Origin: Gonium pectorale
Lineage: Eukaryota > Chlorophyta > Chlorophyceae > Chlamydomonadales > Volvocaceae
Direction of reading: 5' to 3'
DNA length: 64,000 nt
Assembly: GCA_001584585.1 (NCBI GenBank)
Contig: LSYV01000004.1
Span: 1,865,079 to 1,929,078, forward strand
How positions within the stretch are numbered: position 1 is the stretch's first letter; every line of letters starts with the position of its first letter. The position numbers and the translations under genes were made by a program. This document shows, one piece after another, positions 53,001 through 64,000 of this stretch. Under the pieces are notes generated by a model. The model had not been told where the DNA came from and did not search any database. It was given only the letters and a program-made list of their open reading frames with translations.

Positions 53001-53516
53001 CACCTCACCCACGTCTAACAACGAAACGTAAGATGCCCCTGCACCACGAAAGCCAAGGGGAATCCCCGGCCTCACCCGCCCACTGGCCACACCAGTGGCG
53101 TAGTGTAAGCGTAAGCCTCCTGATGCGCGGCCGAAAGTGCTGGTCGCCTCGGTTCCTAGCGGCATTCAAGGGTCTTTCCGGCGAGTCCAAGGCCCCAGCC
53201 CCGCCAAGGTTTCCGTGAGCAGCTACAACGAGGCCGCCAGCGCGAAGCCAGGTGCCGTGCCTATGTACACAATCAAACACCAATACTGTACAAAGCCGTG
53301 GCTCACAGCCCACCGCACCACCCGCTGCGCCCCCTCCAGGACACCCCTGTCTTGCTCAACCGTGCCCGACCGCGCCCGGCACCCAGGCCAGCCTCTCCGC
53401 GGCCCCTTGTCGCCAGAGCGCTGCCGGGCTCGTGGCCGGGCTCGTGGAGCTGGAGAGCGCCACGGCCGTGCCCGGGGGGACCGGCTCTGGCACCACAGCC
53501 CCGAGCTCAGCTGAGC

Positions 53517-54968
53517 TCAGCTCTGCAGGCGGCGCGATACACCGGAGAATCGCTCCTTGGTGCCGCTGCTGCTGCTGCCGGCTCCAGTCCCGCCGCTGCT
53601 GGTGCTGGTGGGCCGCAGCGGCCCGACGCCGGACAGCACGCCGGCGCCTCCGCCCCCGCCGCTGCGTCCCACGGCCGAGACGGTGCGGCGCGCCGGGACC
53701 CCCGCCTGCTCCTTCTCCATGGCCTCCATGATCCCGTCCAGGAAGAAGTGCAGGAACTCGTTCGTGACCTGGGGTGAGTTTGATGGGGACAGCGGTTTGT
53801 TTGATGAGGGCAGGGGGGCACCGGGGAACCTGGGGAGCGAGCGGGGTTAGAGGTCCCTGGCCAGCGCAGGAGAGGGCGAGGGGCAACGCGCTGCAGGCTA
53901 GGAGGCACGGAGCAGGACGGATGCACCGGGATCGGACGCTGGAGACGGACGGCGGCCTTTGCGCTCACCAAGCTCACCCGCAATGCATAAGACCGAAGGA
54001 CCCGGAAGAGGCACGGCCCTGGCGGTCGGTGTCAGGCCGGGGGAGGGGTTCGCCGGCATCCCCCGGTAGCCGGCGGACCAAAAGGCAAGCGTGGCCTGAC
54101 CGCGGGATGCGAGACTGCAGCTGGGTGCCAGTGCGTTCCCGTCAAACACTTGCTCCTCACCCCCCTCTGAAACGACGCACCTCCGGGTAGTCCCGCATGA
54201 ATTTGGTCCGGCCCGCCACATCGCGCCGCTCCGTGTCTATGCTGTCGTTCAGCTCGTCGATCTGCGGGCGGGGGACCGAACCGCCAGGCAGGCACGCGGA
54301 GCGGCTCAGTCGCTTGGGCAAATGATGCACGGGCTCTAGAGCACGTGTGGCCCAAGGATGCCATTCGGGTCGGACACGGCAGCGGACGCTGTGGCCCTCG
54401 GCGCTGCGGGGCTGTGGACTCTGTAGCAGTGATGGGTGATGCCAGCAGCAGGCCACTGTACGAACTGACGGGACACAGGCGACACGCCTGTACGCGTGAG
54501 CTGTGCTTCTACGGTGGTTGTGAACGTTGCCCACAACAGCCGCGGTGGCATGACAGAGGACACCCCCCCCTTTGCACCCTTTGCACGCCACGCACCCCTT
54601 GAACCTCGCCTGCACCCTCCGACATGCCCTCCGACATGCCACCAGGCGCAGCCCCCCCCCTAGGCGTGCCCACCCGGTCACAGCCCTGATCCCACCATCC
54701 TGTCGAGGTCCGTCATGAAGGCCTGCATGTCCGCCCCCTCGCTCTGCCGGAGCTTGTCGAGGATTCGGTCTAGCAGGGGCTGCAACAGGTCTGGATGCTT
54801 CTTAAAGTAACTATGCAACTCCTGCTGCGCCCATTCGGCATCGGGCGGCCCCGGCAGCGAGCTCGGAAGCGCGTGGGGAGAGGGCATTGTCGAGGCACGC
54901 CTAATTTCTTGCATCTTTGTGTGTGGTAGGGTGTTTGAGCTTTCAGGTATGTGCCGTTGTGCGTCCAC
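53517..54968 (-). CDS. Small helical protein, unknown function
   Basis: Minus-strand gene with three exons in transcription order: 54968-54696, 54261-54181 and 53768-53517. All are phase 0 and encode 201 residues. Residues of about 45-130 are helical and charged (QQELHSYFKKHPDLLQPLLD, DKLRQSEGADMQAFMTDLDR, IDELNDSIDTERRDVAGRTK, NEFLHFFLDGIMEAMEKEQ). The tail is a Gly/Ser-rich stretch ending in SRRLQS. Alternative in-frame starts exist at 54914 and 54887. Splice donors GTGGGA and GTGCGT and acceptors CGCAG and CCCAG are ordinary for this genome. I do not recognise the family. It starts 171 bp from the divergent PDI gene. Confidence 0.52.
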
Positions 54969-55139
54969 AAGGTCACCCTTTCCATGCAGAGGTACGGTTG
55001 CACGAGTTGCCCTGCCCGTGACCCTCGCGGCCTCGTCCTACTGAAGACACCGCAGTGCCCCCACATGCAAAGATAGCGCAGAGTACGTTGCCATCGGGGT
55101 GCAGAGCAGGCCGCGTTCGGCCTAGGCCCACAACGGACG
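54969..55139. promoter_or_regulatory. Probable bidirectional promoter (171 bp)
   Basis: The start codons of the minus-strand helical protein (54968) and the plus-strand PDI-C gene (55140) are only 171 bp apart, so initiation for both must occur here. No TATA box was recognised. Inference from layout. Confidence 0.4.
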
Positions 55140-57484
55140 ATGGCGCGGTTATTCAGCAAGCTGAAGGCGATAGACTTCTTCAAGAAGATTCCGAGTGATC
55201 TTACTGAGGCAACTCTTACAGGAGCATGGCTTTCAATAGTAGCGGCGATCATTATGGTGTGCCTGTTCATGGCGGAGCTGTCCTCCTTTCTTTCCACAAC
55301 CTCCAAGACGCAGCTCTTGGTCGACCGCAGCCCGCGTAATGAGCTGCTGAAAGTAAACTTCAACATCAGCTTCCCGGCACTATCATGCGAGTTTGCCACG
55401 GTGGACGTGAGCGACTCGCTCGGCACGAAGCGGCTAAATCTCACCAAGACGGTGCGCAAGGTGCCCGTCAGCCTGGACCTGGAGCGTGTCGGGGCTGCCA
55501 TGGACGACCATAACCACCCCCTGCCAAAGTATGACGAGGAGGGGAAGTTCGACGACGTGGAGGACATAGACATTACCGTGCCGCTCTCGCACGACAACTT
55601 CCAAACCACCTTGGCGCGCTATCCTATTGTCGTGATCAACTTCTATGCACCGGTACGCGCAGCACGGGTGTGTCCAGCAGGGCGGGACGTGAGGCGGCGT
55701 GTTAGGCGGCACAAGGCCTGCGGGCTGCGGGCTTCTCTGCAACTAGTGCGGCGCATTGAGTACCTTAGGGGAAAAAGATAGCGGCGGCGACGGTTTGCAG
55801 GGTGTGTGGCGGAGCATTAGCGGCGGCGACGGTTTGCAGGGTGTGTGGCGGAGCATTAGCGGCGGCGACGGTTTGCAGGGTGTGTGGCGGAGCATTAGCA
55901 GTGTACCGTTCATCGGCCCTGGATTGGGACACGACGCTCTGGCATTTTTTGGTTTAATCGACGATTATCACAGGACTGACTAGGCGCCAGATATACCCTG
56001 CGAAGAGGGGTGTCCGCGGCCAAAACAGGCTTGCGGTATCAATAGAAGGCACTACAGCGCTGCGGGCAGGAGCTTGGGTGACCGCGGTGTTGGGAATAGC
56101 CCCAATTCGGGCTTGGGCTTGCCGGGTTCGGCAATGGCCGTTGCCTGGGTTGCGCGGTGGTGCGGTGGAGGCGGCTGGATGGTGCGCTGGCCATGCAGTG
56201 CCCACACGGTTCCGTCCACAGCGTTGCTTTCTGTGTTATCCCAACGGCCCCACTCCCCGCTCCCCCTCGGCCTCAGTGGTGCCACTGGTGCCAGCGGCTG
56301 GAGCCCACGTGGGAGGCGGCCACCAAGGAGGTGCACGACAAGTACCCGGAGTGGGACGGCCGCATACGCTTCGCCAAGGTGGACTGCACGCAGGTGGGCA
56401 TGCGCCAGCGTGCGGCGATTTGCGAACGCGCACACTCGTGTGCTTACGTTGCAAGGCAGCGCTTAGCATTGCGTTGCGCCTTGCGTCGCGGCAAGCAGAG
56501 ACATGCTTCCATGGGGCAAGCTAGGATTCACTGATTTGCCCAAGAACTACAAGCCCGGATCTTCACAATCGCCAGGCACCCATGATGATGTGCGAAAGAC
56601 GTTGGCTTGCCACGCCCACATACTGACCTTCGGGTCTGTCTCATGACGCTCTGCCCTTGCACCCGCCCTCGCACCCGCCCTCGCACTCGCAGGAGATGGA
56701 GCTGTGCCGGTCGCACTTCATCCAGGGCTTCCCCTCCATCCGCGTCTTCCGCAAGGGCCACGACGACATCTACATCCAGGGCATGCACGAGCACGAGGCG
56801 TACATGGGCGACCGCACCAAGGAGGCGCTCGTGGCCTTTGCCGACAGCCTCGTGCCCTCCGCCGGCCAGCCGCACCGCAAGCTGGCGAGCCTCATGTCGG
56901 CGCCCAAGACGCCGGGCTGCAACCTGGCCGGCTTTGTCATGGTGAAGAAGGTGCCCGGCACGCTGCACTTTGTGGCGCGCTCCGAGGGCCACTCGTTCGA
57001 CCACACGTGGATGAACATGACCCACATGGTCCACTCCTTCCACGTGGGCACGCGGCCCTCCCCGCGCAAGTACGCGCAGCTCAAGCGCCTCCACCCGGCC
57101 GGCCTCACGCCGGACTGGGCGGACAAGCTACGCGAGGAGTTCTTTGTGAGCGAGCACCCCCAGTCCACCCACGAGCACTACCTGCAGGTCGTGCTGACGA
57201 CCATCGAGCCGCGGCACAACCGCCGTACAGGCGCGTACGACGCGTACGAGTACACCGTGCACTCGCACACGTACCAGTCGGACGCGATCCCCTCGGCGCG
57301 CTTCACCTACGACCTGAGCCCCATCCAGATACTGGTCCAGGAGACGTCACGGCCGTGGTACCAGTTCCTGACCACCACCTGCGCTATTATTGGTGGTGTC
57401 TTCACGGTGGCGGGCATCCTGGACGCTGTGTTGTACCAGTCGTTTAACGCGGTTAAGAAGATGCAGCTTGGCAAGCAGGGGTGA
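55140..57484 (+). CDS. PDIL5-4: PDI-C / ERGIC-type membrane protein disulfide isomerase
   Basis: Membrane-anchored disulfide isomerase of the early secretory pathway, closely resembling plant PDIL5-4 (PDI-C). Three exons, 55140-55652, 56277-56393 and 56693-57484, all phase 0, encode 473 residues, against about 480 in the plant protein. The N-terminal ERGIC-type part contains IDFFKKIPSDLTEATLTGAW and a first membrane span (about residues 27-45). FNISFPALSCEFATVDVSD and LNLTKTVRKVPV follow. The thioredoxin domain carries the active site WCHWC (residues 172-176, first codons of exon 2), DCTQ and FPSIRVFRKG. The C-terminal COPII/ERV-type half has GHSFDHTWMNMTHMVHSF, HEHYLQVVLT and FTYDLSPIQILV. 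A second span CAIIGGVFTVAGILDAVLY is followed by a short tail. Both active-site cysteines are present. Intron 1 contains a 39-bp tandem repeat. A TGTAA at 58040-58044 might be its poly(A) signal. Confidence 0.96.
55780..55896. repeat. Three exact 39-bp tandem repeats in intron 1 of the PDI gene
   Basis: Units 55780-55818, 55819-55857 and 55858-55896 are identical, and a partial fourth (agc) follows. The unit is 13 codons, and one frame stays open through it (SGGDGLQGVWRSI repeated), but it lies between well-supported exons and is taken as intronic. Confidence 0.92.
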
Positions 57485-60104
57485 TAGCGTCGGGCCATGG
57501 TGGTTGCCGAGCATTGGGATGGCGCTCTATGCCGTCAGGCTGTGGGGCAGAGCGCATGGGTTAATCAGGGACTCACAACGGCGAGGGCAACGTTGAGGGG
57601 GGCTGCTATGGAGATAGGGCTGGAGGGGCTCCGGACTGGAGCTGTTGGCATGGATTTACGGACTTTCACGATACTGACTGCTGGCACCAGCAAGCTGCAA
57701 TCATGATTGCACGAGGTAGGGGCCTGCGGTTATGCTGTCACTGCAGGCCGTGCGTGGGCAGGGTGTGTGTGCTCTGGCTGGCTTGCCCAAATAAAGTAGG
57801 GGCGCTTTCAGTTTTCATGCTGTTCCTACTGCGGTGCAGAGTGCTGTGGGCAGTTGCAGCATGACATAATGCGTTGCCAATTATGCCGTGTGGTATAGTA
57901 ACGGCTTGTCACCGAGTTCATGCTGCTGTTCTGCAGAGGGTGCACTGGGACCTCTTGAGCTTCGCTGGACTGGCTTGATTTGTGATGCATTCGTGAGCAC
58001 CGCAATGCCATAGCTGTGCATGTTGACACGGCGGACTGATGTAAAGCATGTCCGGTTCTGCCGCTTGCCTTGCAACTGTTCGATGTTAACTGGATGGGCC
58101 GTAGGGTTAGGACGTCGTCTGCGGAGCGCCCTTCGGGTCCATAGGGACTTGAGCGAACCGCAATTGTCGCCTCCCCGCGCCATGAAAACCGCCCGCTCGA
58201 CTTCGCCTACACGGATTCTCGAAATCCCTTATGCTCGGATACTCTGTATGTTTCCGCACTGAACTCTCAGCGGATCTAAGCTGTCCGTCAAGTACGGATC
58301 GGACATGACTAGCGTCGACCCGACATGACTCGTGACCGGAGACAACTTATGACTGGACAAGATCAGCAACTGTTCAGTTGTTCAGTTGGCTCGTGGCACC
58401 AATACTCCCTTTCGATACGAGTTTGGGAAGAGAGGCATGCGCACAACCTATCGCACTCAATTGCACGGCGGCCACGCCTGTGGAGAAATGGGTTTACATG
58501 CCTGTTGCGCCTGTTTGTCACAAAAGAGAAACCTGCACAGAAAGACCCCAACCGTATTCCGTGTACTGCGCTGCAAACTTAACTCGGCGAAAGCAGCCGG
58601 CTGCACCCATCCCGGTACCACGGGGCCCACGCGTCATGGCCTACGGCTCAACAGCACGCGTAGCGCCATGGCCTCGCATGATTGCATCTTGCACTTCGAC
58701 ATGCACGTGCATGCCATGGCCTCTCAGGTAGATTGCCCATCCTCCCGTCCCCCTAAGCAATCCGTGCTGCGCTATATGCTCGCTCGAATGCTGTGTGACA
58801 TTCCCGCGCGAGGTGACCTTCAATAAGGAACCGCTAACCAGCGGTTCCCGGCCCCCAGCCCACGGGAGGGCTGCATGTCCCTCCCGTTGTCTGCGCCCTT
58901 TCTTCGCCTCTCCGCCTGTAACCTTTCCACAGAAAAAAAAGCGTGCAAACCGGCCGTCCCAATACCTACAAAATGTTGCACGTCGTCGCCAGGCAATGCC
59001 CAGCCGCGCATTCGGCTCTCTAGGTGTGCGCCGCCAGGCGACACAAGCCGGCGGCACGCAAGCCCTAAGTACGGCACGTGACGCCCCGAGTCACACACCC
59101 TACCCCACATGTAAACCCCACTTTGACCTCCCAGAATCCGCCAGCTCCTGCCGCCTGTGCGCTTAGTGGTTCACGCGGGATACGGTAGTTTATGAAGGAT
59201 CTCTGTCCGGGTGTCCACCTGATGACCGCGCTCTCGTTGATCAAGACTGACGGGGACCGAGACGACCGGGGCGGCACGCGGATGCGAAGGGACCAAGTTA
59301 GCGCTGACTCGAGAAACACACAACACCCAAGGCCGCACCTTCCGCACCTTCCGCGCCTTTCCACCACCTTCCACATGTTCTCCACGTGAGGTGCGCGTCG
59401 ATTTGACCACCACAAGCAAGCTGCCCTCGATTGACAACGATTGGCAACGCCTAGCCTCGTCACGTTTCTGGCTTGCCGCGAGCTGCCAGGCGCCGCCGCT
59501 GCGGCTGGCACTTCTGGGGAGCTGGCACCATTACAGCGCTGGTGCTGCTGGACCGCCGCGCTGACCAGCGGAGCCAGCGCTGTGATAGTTCCAACGCCCG
59601 AGCCTGGAATTGCCAGCCGCAGCGCCAGTGCTTAGCTAGCCAGGTTGCAGGTTCGCTTCGGTCGCTGGGCGAGCGGTTCAGCGACCCGTGGGTCACTTTG
59701 GCTGGCGAGGGCCGGCCAGCGCAGCTAGCTTGTCGCGACCGGTGAGCCGGCTGCGCCGAAACCCGCCGAAGCGTCAGCGAATACTATGAAGAGTAATGCG
59801 CACGTAAGATCGCGTGAAAATTCCACACCTTGTGCTCCTGCGGGGGGCAGTCGGCTCTGCAGGCACCAAACAGTCACAGTCGTCCTACTCCATGAGTGAG
59901 AGCGTATGTAACGGCGGAGAAAGGTGGTAAGTGTACACGCGCTCGCGCGCAAGTCACTTTGGAACACCTAACAAGTCCAGGGAGCCCGCCGGGACTGTCG
60001 TAATTACAAAGTCGCGAACCGACGGCAGTCATCCATTAGTCTCAAACTGCTGTCCTTTCAGCCCATCCGCATACATTTACATCTTAAACATCTACGGTTG
60101 CAGC
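57485..60104. other. 2.6 kb intergenic with a foldback
   Basis: Downstream region of the PDI gene. No gene recognised. An AATAAA at about 57789 is probably fortuitous because green algae use TGTAA. A long imperfect hairpin lies at 59468-59650 and is listed separately. Confidence 0.5.
59468..59650. repeat. Long imperfect inverted repeat (foldback hairpin)
   Basis: The left arm, about 59468-59552, and the right arm, about 59561-59650, are imperfect reverse complements with a loop of only about 8 nt. Matching blocks include gctgcggctggca on the left, whose complement is at 59611-59624, and ttacagcgctgg on the left against ccagcgctgtgat on the right. By eye the pairing is roughly three quarters of positions with small bulges. 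Confidence 0.68.
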
Positions 60105-61620
60105 ATGTCGCAGGCGCAGGAGCCCACGGCGTCTCAGTCTCAGCACGAGCCCCAGGGGGTGAGCTTAAGGCGCGATCATTGTGCGCGCCCAGCCCCGTGG
60201 TCCCGTCGTTTGCGTATCCTCTATCGTTGTGCCGGAGCTGTGGCCCCGGCGCCGCGCGGACGGGGCCGCAAGGCGCTGACGTCGAGGGAGCTGATCTGGC
60301 TTTGGACCAGGGGGGACCCCTGCTTTGGACGGTCCCGGCACGCCATTCCAGCGCGCAAAGGCTGCTGCCATCCTTTACTTCCCTACCTGAGCCGTCCTGA
60401 CCCGACGGCTCGCGAACCCTTGGTGCTGGCTTCTGGCCCGCCGATTTTCCTGCCGCGATCTGATCACAGCTAGCCCTCCCGCATACATTGGCCTGTAGCT
60501 GCAGCACGTTCGCAATCTTGCGCAGCTTAACATCACGAAGCAGCGCTGGCAACGTCACCCGAACGATCTCAAGCGGGCGCTCGCTCAACCCTCCTGCAGT
60601 CGTTGCCATGAAGGCACTGAGCCTTGACACCCTTTTTGCCTTTGTAAGCTCGCTGCACCGCCCTGCTCCCCGCCTCCCGCCACCCGTCCCCTGCAGTCCC
60701 AGCCCCAGGACGAGCCCAAGGTTCTGGGCGGCGGCAACATGGACCCCACCAACCCCTTCGTGGGCATGGAGAACCCCGAGGCCAAGAAGAAGGCGGACGA
60801 TATCGGTGGGTGCTTCGCGGGTGGAAGGCAATCGGGACGGGCTTACGAGTGGTGGCGGGAGGAGGTGTGAGGGGTCTTTGATGTTCGGGTTGCTGTTGTC
60901 GAGGAAGGGTCGGCTCACTGCTCATCACTAGGCTGGCCTGTGAGGCTCTTGGGCTGGGTGGTTGCGCCCCAAGAGTCGGCAGAAGGCTTCCGGCCAAGGA
61001 AGGAGCGGAGGTCCCGCCCTCCATTCGAGAACGGCATGGGCTGTGATGTTGATGGCCAGCGACAGTCTCGTCCCTTGTGAGGGTACGACACGGCGCGTGG
61101 CACATTGATATTGATACACACATCCAAAGCCAACAAAAGTACAACAGGAACACGGATGTAGCGGTTTGCCTGTCCTCAACGGCTTTCCCGTGAAGCAGTG
61201 CGCTGCCCTAAGAATGTAGCATGGACAATAGGAGGGCAGCAGGGGAGGGCTCGGGAAACGGGCAACGCCGGGGCCACAATGTTTAGGGGTTTTCCAACCT
61301 TGAGCACCAAGCGGCAGGGGTGCGTGCACCGCATATCCCTGTTCATGTATTTCCATCACGCTCGGAAGTCGAAACCCCCGATGCGCGTCCCCATTTGTCC
61401 GCTCGACAACCTAGCAGGATGACCTATTGTTGGTGTGCGCCCTTGATGCCTCGCAGGCCAGACGATTCCCAGCCAGGGCCCGCCCCCTGAGCTGAGCACC
61501 GAGCCCATCAATGAGCCCACCAGCGGCTCCCAGCCCCAGTCGGGGTCGCAGCAGGAGGCTGGCGAGCCCACCGAGAACATCCCGAGCGGCTCGCAGCCGC
61601 CACCCGGGTCGCAGGCCTAA
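60105..61620 (+). CDS. Small disordered Gln/Ser/Pro-rich protein
   Basis: Three exons, 60105-60158, 60697-60805 and 61457-61620, with phases 0 and 1, encode 108 residues. The start context is MSQAQEPTASQSQHEPQG, and the ATG is the first in the exon. The protein is hydrophilic and low in hydrophobic residues (SQPQDEPKVLGGGNMDPTNP, ENPEAKKKADDIG). The C-terminal third repeats GSQP-type units (SGSQPQSGSQQ, SGSQPPPGSQA). No domain recognised; LEA-like or another disordered protein is only a possibility. A TGTAA at 61707-61711, 87 nt after the stop, fits the algal poly(A) signal. Confidence 0.55.
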
Positions 61621-61706
61621 GCGATGCTTCGCGGTGAAGCTGACTAATGGATGAAGAACACCAGTGATTGGTGTGTCCGCGGTTGGCAGTTGGATCACGT
61701 ACCCGT

Positions 61707-61711
61707 TGTAA
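61707..61711 (+). terminator. TGTAA poly(A) signal candidate
   Basis: The motif TGTAA lies 87 nt after the stop codon of the small disordered protein gene and before the next start codon at 61865, as expected for a volvocine 3' end. Confidence 0.5.
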
Positions 61712-61864
61712 CCGCTGTTCTGGATCACGATTCACGAATTTGCCTGTCTCTTTTGCACATAATGCAATACATAAGGCAATGCTTACCTGCGTTCCACGAT
61801 TAGTTCGAAGCGCAAAGATCCAATGCTTCTCTGTTAATCTGCTGTTAGCGCACTCGCGAGTACA

Positions 61865-63242
61865 ATGAGAGGACGGCATAGACCTGCATTAGGTAGAGAT
61901 GAACAGCAGCAACAGCAGCAGAAGGACGGGCGCGGAGAGGCAATAGCCGAGGAGAGCACGGCGCATGAATGGATTGACCTTGACCGCGAGCGCCGCGAGC
62001 GCATGGAGCGAAACCAGCGCATGCTAGAGCAGATGGGTCTGGCGTCTGCTGTGCAATCGCTTCGCGAGGAAGCGAAGCCCAAAGCCCCCAACCCTGCGCC
62101 GAAGCGGCGGAGGGGTGACCAGGAGAACGCGGCGGGCGAGGAACGCGTCCTCCGCCGGTCGCTCCGAGCAAAGGGGAAGGAGCCCGAGCTTCCGCCTCTG
62201 CTGGAGCCCCTATTCCGGAGGTAGGTGTTTGCTGCAAGGGCGTGCTGGCTTCTTGCTGAATTTGCTGGCTGTTGGAGGGGCTGCACTTAGCAGAGCAAAT
62301 GGGTTGCACACGTATTTGGGATGAAACATAAACGCAGCGCAGCGTGCTGCGAGTACCCAACTTTCGCGGGCGCGCATGCAGGCCCGACAACGCCCACAAG
62401 TACGACCAGCCCGTACGGAAACCCAGGGCGCAGGGGCCGCCTGCGGACGGTGGCGACGCGGCCAAGTTTGACGCTCATAACCTTCACAGGTGAGCCCCGG
62501 CGGCCCATGTTTGGAAAGCCGCCATCCCGCATGAGCGTTTTTTATAATCATATGCGAGCGTCCGTAAGGGTAAGCCTCAGCCGGCGCCCTACCAGCAAGG
62601 AAAGACGCCTTGTGGACCAGGGGCCTTGATGCCTGCCACCCCATGTTCTTCTCGCATCAACCCGCGAGCCGTACCTCATCTGCGGGCGCCAACTGCCAAA
62701 GGCGTCCCTGAAGCACACGGCCCACGGCCCGCCCCTTCCCACCGCCATGCAGATTGCGCACCATGTCGGACGAAGCAATGCTCAAGCGCATCGGCAAAAT
62801 CACCAACACGCTGAAGCTCAAGTCGCTGGTGCAGGTAAGGGTGGCGCGGGGGGGGGGTGCACAGGCTGCGCCAGGCATGGCGCTGGGAGGCACAGTCCGG
62901 GGGCTGTGCGTGCGTCCGCGGCACCGACCAGGGTCCCATGCCAACTGGCAGGGCCGTCTTGCGATGGCGCGTCCAGCAAAGCTCATTCCGTCGATTGCGC
63001 TCTCTCGTGAATGGCGAACGCACATGTCGCAACGTCATGCTCGTGGTTCGGCAGCACTCGCCCGGTTTGGGCGTGTTGTCCAGGCACTTCCGCAAGCCAA
63101 GCAACCAAACGAACGCCCCATTCGCCCTTATGGGTCATGTCCCCGATGCCGTGTCCCGATGCAGCTTCTGCGGAGCTTTGGCCGCGACGAGCTGGCGGAA
63201 GCGGCGCAGGAGGCTCTGGACGAGCGCCTGGCGTGTGTTTAA
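61865..63242 (+). CDS. Small basic conserved-looking protein, unknown function
   Basis: Four exons, 61865-62220, 62382-62489, 62753-62834 and 63165-63242, with phases 2, 2 and 0, encode 207 residues. Features in order: a Gln run, an acidic stretch, a helical RERRERMERNQRMLEQMGL segment, a Pro/Lys-rich linker with KRRR, the motif RRSLRAKGKEPEL, then LRTMSDEAMLKRIGKI and a terminal helix FGRDELAEAAQEALDERL. The combination of an ERN-type helix, RRSLR and a C-terminal ELAE-A helix reminds me of an uncharacterised plant family, but I cannot name it. The KRRR suggests a nuclear location (inference). Confidence 0.6.
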
Positions 63243-64000
63243 GAATGCCCCGTGGTCGACTTAACATTGTATCCTGAAGGAGGAAGACCGCGCAGACGCA
63301 CCTGTCAGGGACGTTGGCTCGCTGCGTAGGAGAGCTCCTCCGTCTCTAGGGGTGGCAGCAGGCCGCTGGCCAGCGCAGCGCGGCATGCTTGTGGCTGTCA
63401 GCCGGCCTCCCCAGCCATCGCGCCGCCGCGTGGTGGCCAGCAAGCTGGCCCAGGCCCAGCCCCTCCGTGCGCACACGGGCGCCAGTGCACGCGCACAAAG
63501 GCATGCAGCGGACAAGTCCGGCTCTACCAGATCCCCAAGTGAAGGACGGTACTGTAGTGCACGGGCGATGAAGGACAGACGTAGCGGCGCAAGTCCGCCG
63601 CATGCACATAATAGCCATGTGCATGCCCAATGGCTACGACAACGGTCCCGATTGAATGCACATAACCTAGCTGCCAAGAAGCGAGCGAGGGGTCCCTGTG
63701 ACGGAACTGTCTAATGTATGGAAGGCAGGACTAGGAATGCGCGCGCGCGGATTCTTGCGGCGGCGGCACACGCATTATGCATATCATGCATGGGTTGGGT
63801 GTGGGTGGGCTTTGCATGTGCCCTGGTTGACTGTTGGTTCTAAGATTGGATTGATTCCAGAATCATGGGGCGTTGACGCTGTGCCCTAGGGGAGGAGCAG
63901 CCTGTTGATATGCTATACGTAGGTTGAACCGGTGTGATACTCGGTCGGTCGTATGGCCCTGGGCACTGGAATGCAGAAGATGAGTGGCGGTACGGCACCA
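63243..64000. other. Right edge, no gene recognised
   Basis: About 760 bp to the end of the window. Open frames on both strands show no domain or splice-consistent exon. Confidence 0.5.

Larger units (their letters stand above)
49103..53516. other. 4.4 kb without a recognised gene
   Basis: Contains a perfect inverted repeat (49819-49845), a (GGA)n run (50071-50096), a (GT)n run near 50838-50850 and two copies of a 16-bp motif (ggttgtacgcaagcgg near 51130 and a one-base variant near 51205). An open frame at 50142-50486 has two short hydrophobic stretches (TFIILSAAIDAF, LTLAAAVTILAAAGY), but no start context or family supports it. A stretch near 51470-51560 reads KVPYRVCVYDKLPGGIG in one frame, possibly an isolated exon or relic. 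Confidence 0.4.

Noticed and set aside
55756..55983. ORF made of the 39-bp repeat as a separate small gene
   Set aside because: It lies inside an intron between exons that match the PDI-C family exactly; no independent start context.
57788..57794. AATAAA as poly(A) signal of the PDI gene
   Set aside because: Green algae of this group use TGTAA; the hexamer is likely chance.

Overview
This window is nuclear DNA of a volvocine green alga (Chlamydomonas/Volvox group). The evidence is GC-rich genes split into many short exons with GTGAG/GTGCG donors and CAG acceptors, TGTAA motifs that fit algal poly(A) signals, long Ser-Pro-rich rods of pherophorin-type cell-wall proteins, and a decayed non-LTR retroelement. 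I derived the exon structures by hand from splice motifs, reading phase and protein family resemblance. Gene features give the span of the coding sequence, and the exons are listed in the evidence.

Layout. 2-1505 (+): 3' end of a canonical pherophorin. 3130-3700 (+): LINE reverse-transcriptase relic. 3800-6261 (-): coiled-coil protein, head to head with 6503-12920 (+), a complete DDM1/LSH-type SNF2 chromatin remodeller. 12921-17404: mostly non-coding, with a 12-bp minisatellite, a palindrome and a broken copy of the DDM1 3' end near 16455-16607. 17405-27140 (+): a very long divergent pherophorin in which two homologous globular domains flank a proline rod of roughly 1,500 residues. The rod holds a 20-N assembly gap and three one-base deficits. 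28740-31924 (-): FtsJ-like methyltransferase with a long extra N-terminal part. 33390-40858 (+): protein kinase of about 2,000 residues. 43650-49102 (+): mitochondrial Xaa-Pro aminopeptidase of the ICP55/XPNPEP3 type. 53517-54968 (-): small unknown gene, head to head with 55140-57484 (+), a membrane-bound PDI-C/ERGIC-type disulfide isomerase. 60105-61620 (+): small disordered protein. 61865-63242 (+): small basic protein of a plant-like unknown family.

The genes do not form an operon-like pathway, as expected for a eukaryote. They touch cell-wall/extracellular matrix building (two pherophorins), the secretory pathway (PDI-C), chromatin silencing (DDM1), mitochondrial protein maturation (ICP55) and signalling (the kinase). 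Two pairs of divergent genes share very short intergenic regions (241 and 171 bp) that probably work as bidirectional promoters. I saw no convincing tRNA, rRNA, CRISPR array or complete transposon.

The observations most worth a second look are the two-domain pherophorin whose halves share sequence and intron phases, the duplicated and decayed DDM1 tail, the compensating frameshifts around the proline repeat, the kinase with large insertions inside its catalytic domain, and a foldback hairpin of about 180 nt near 59.5 kb.
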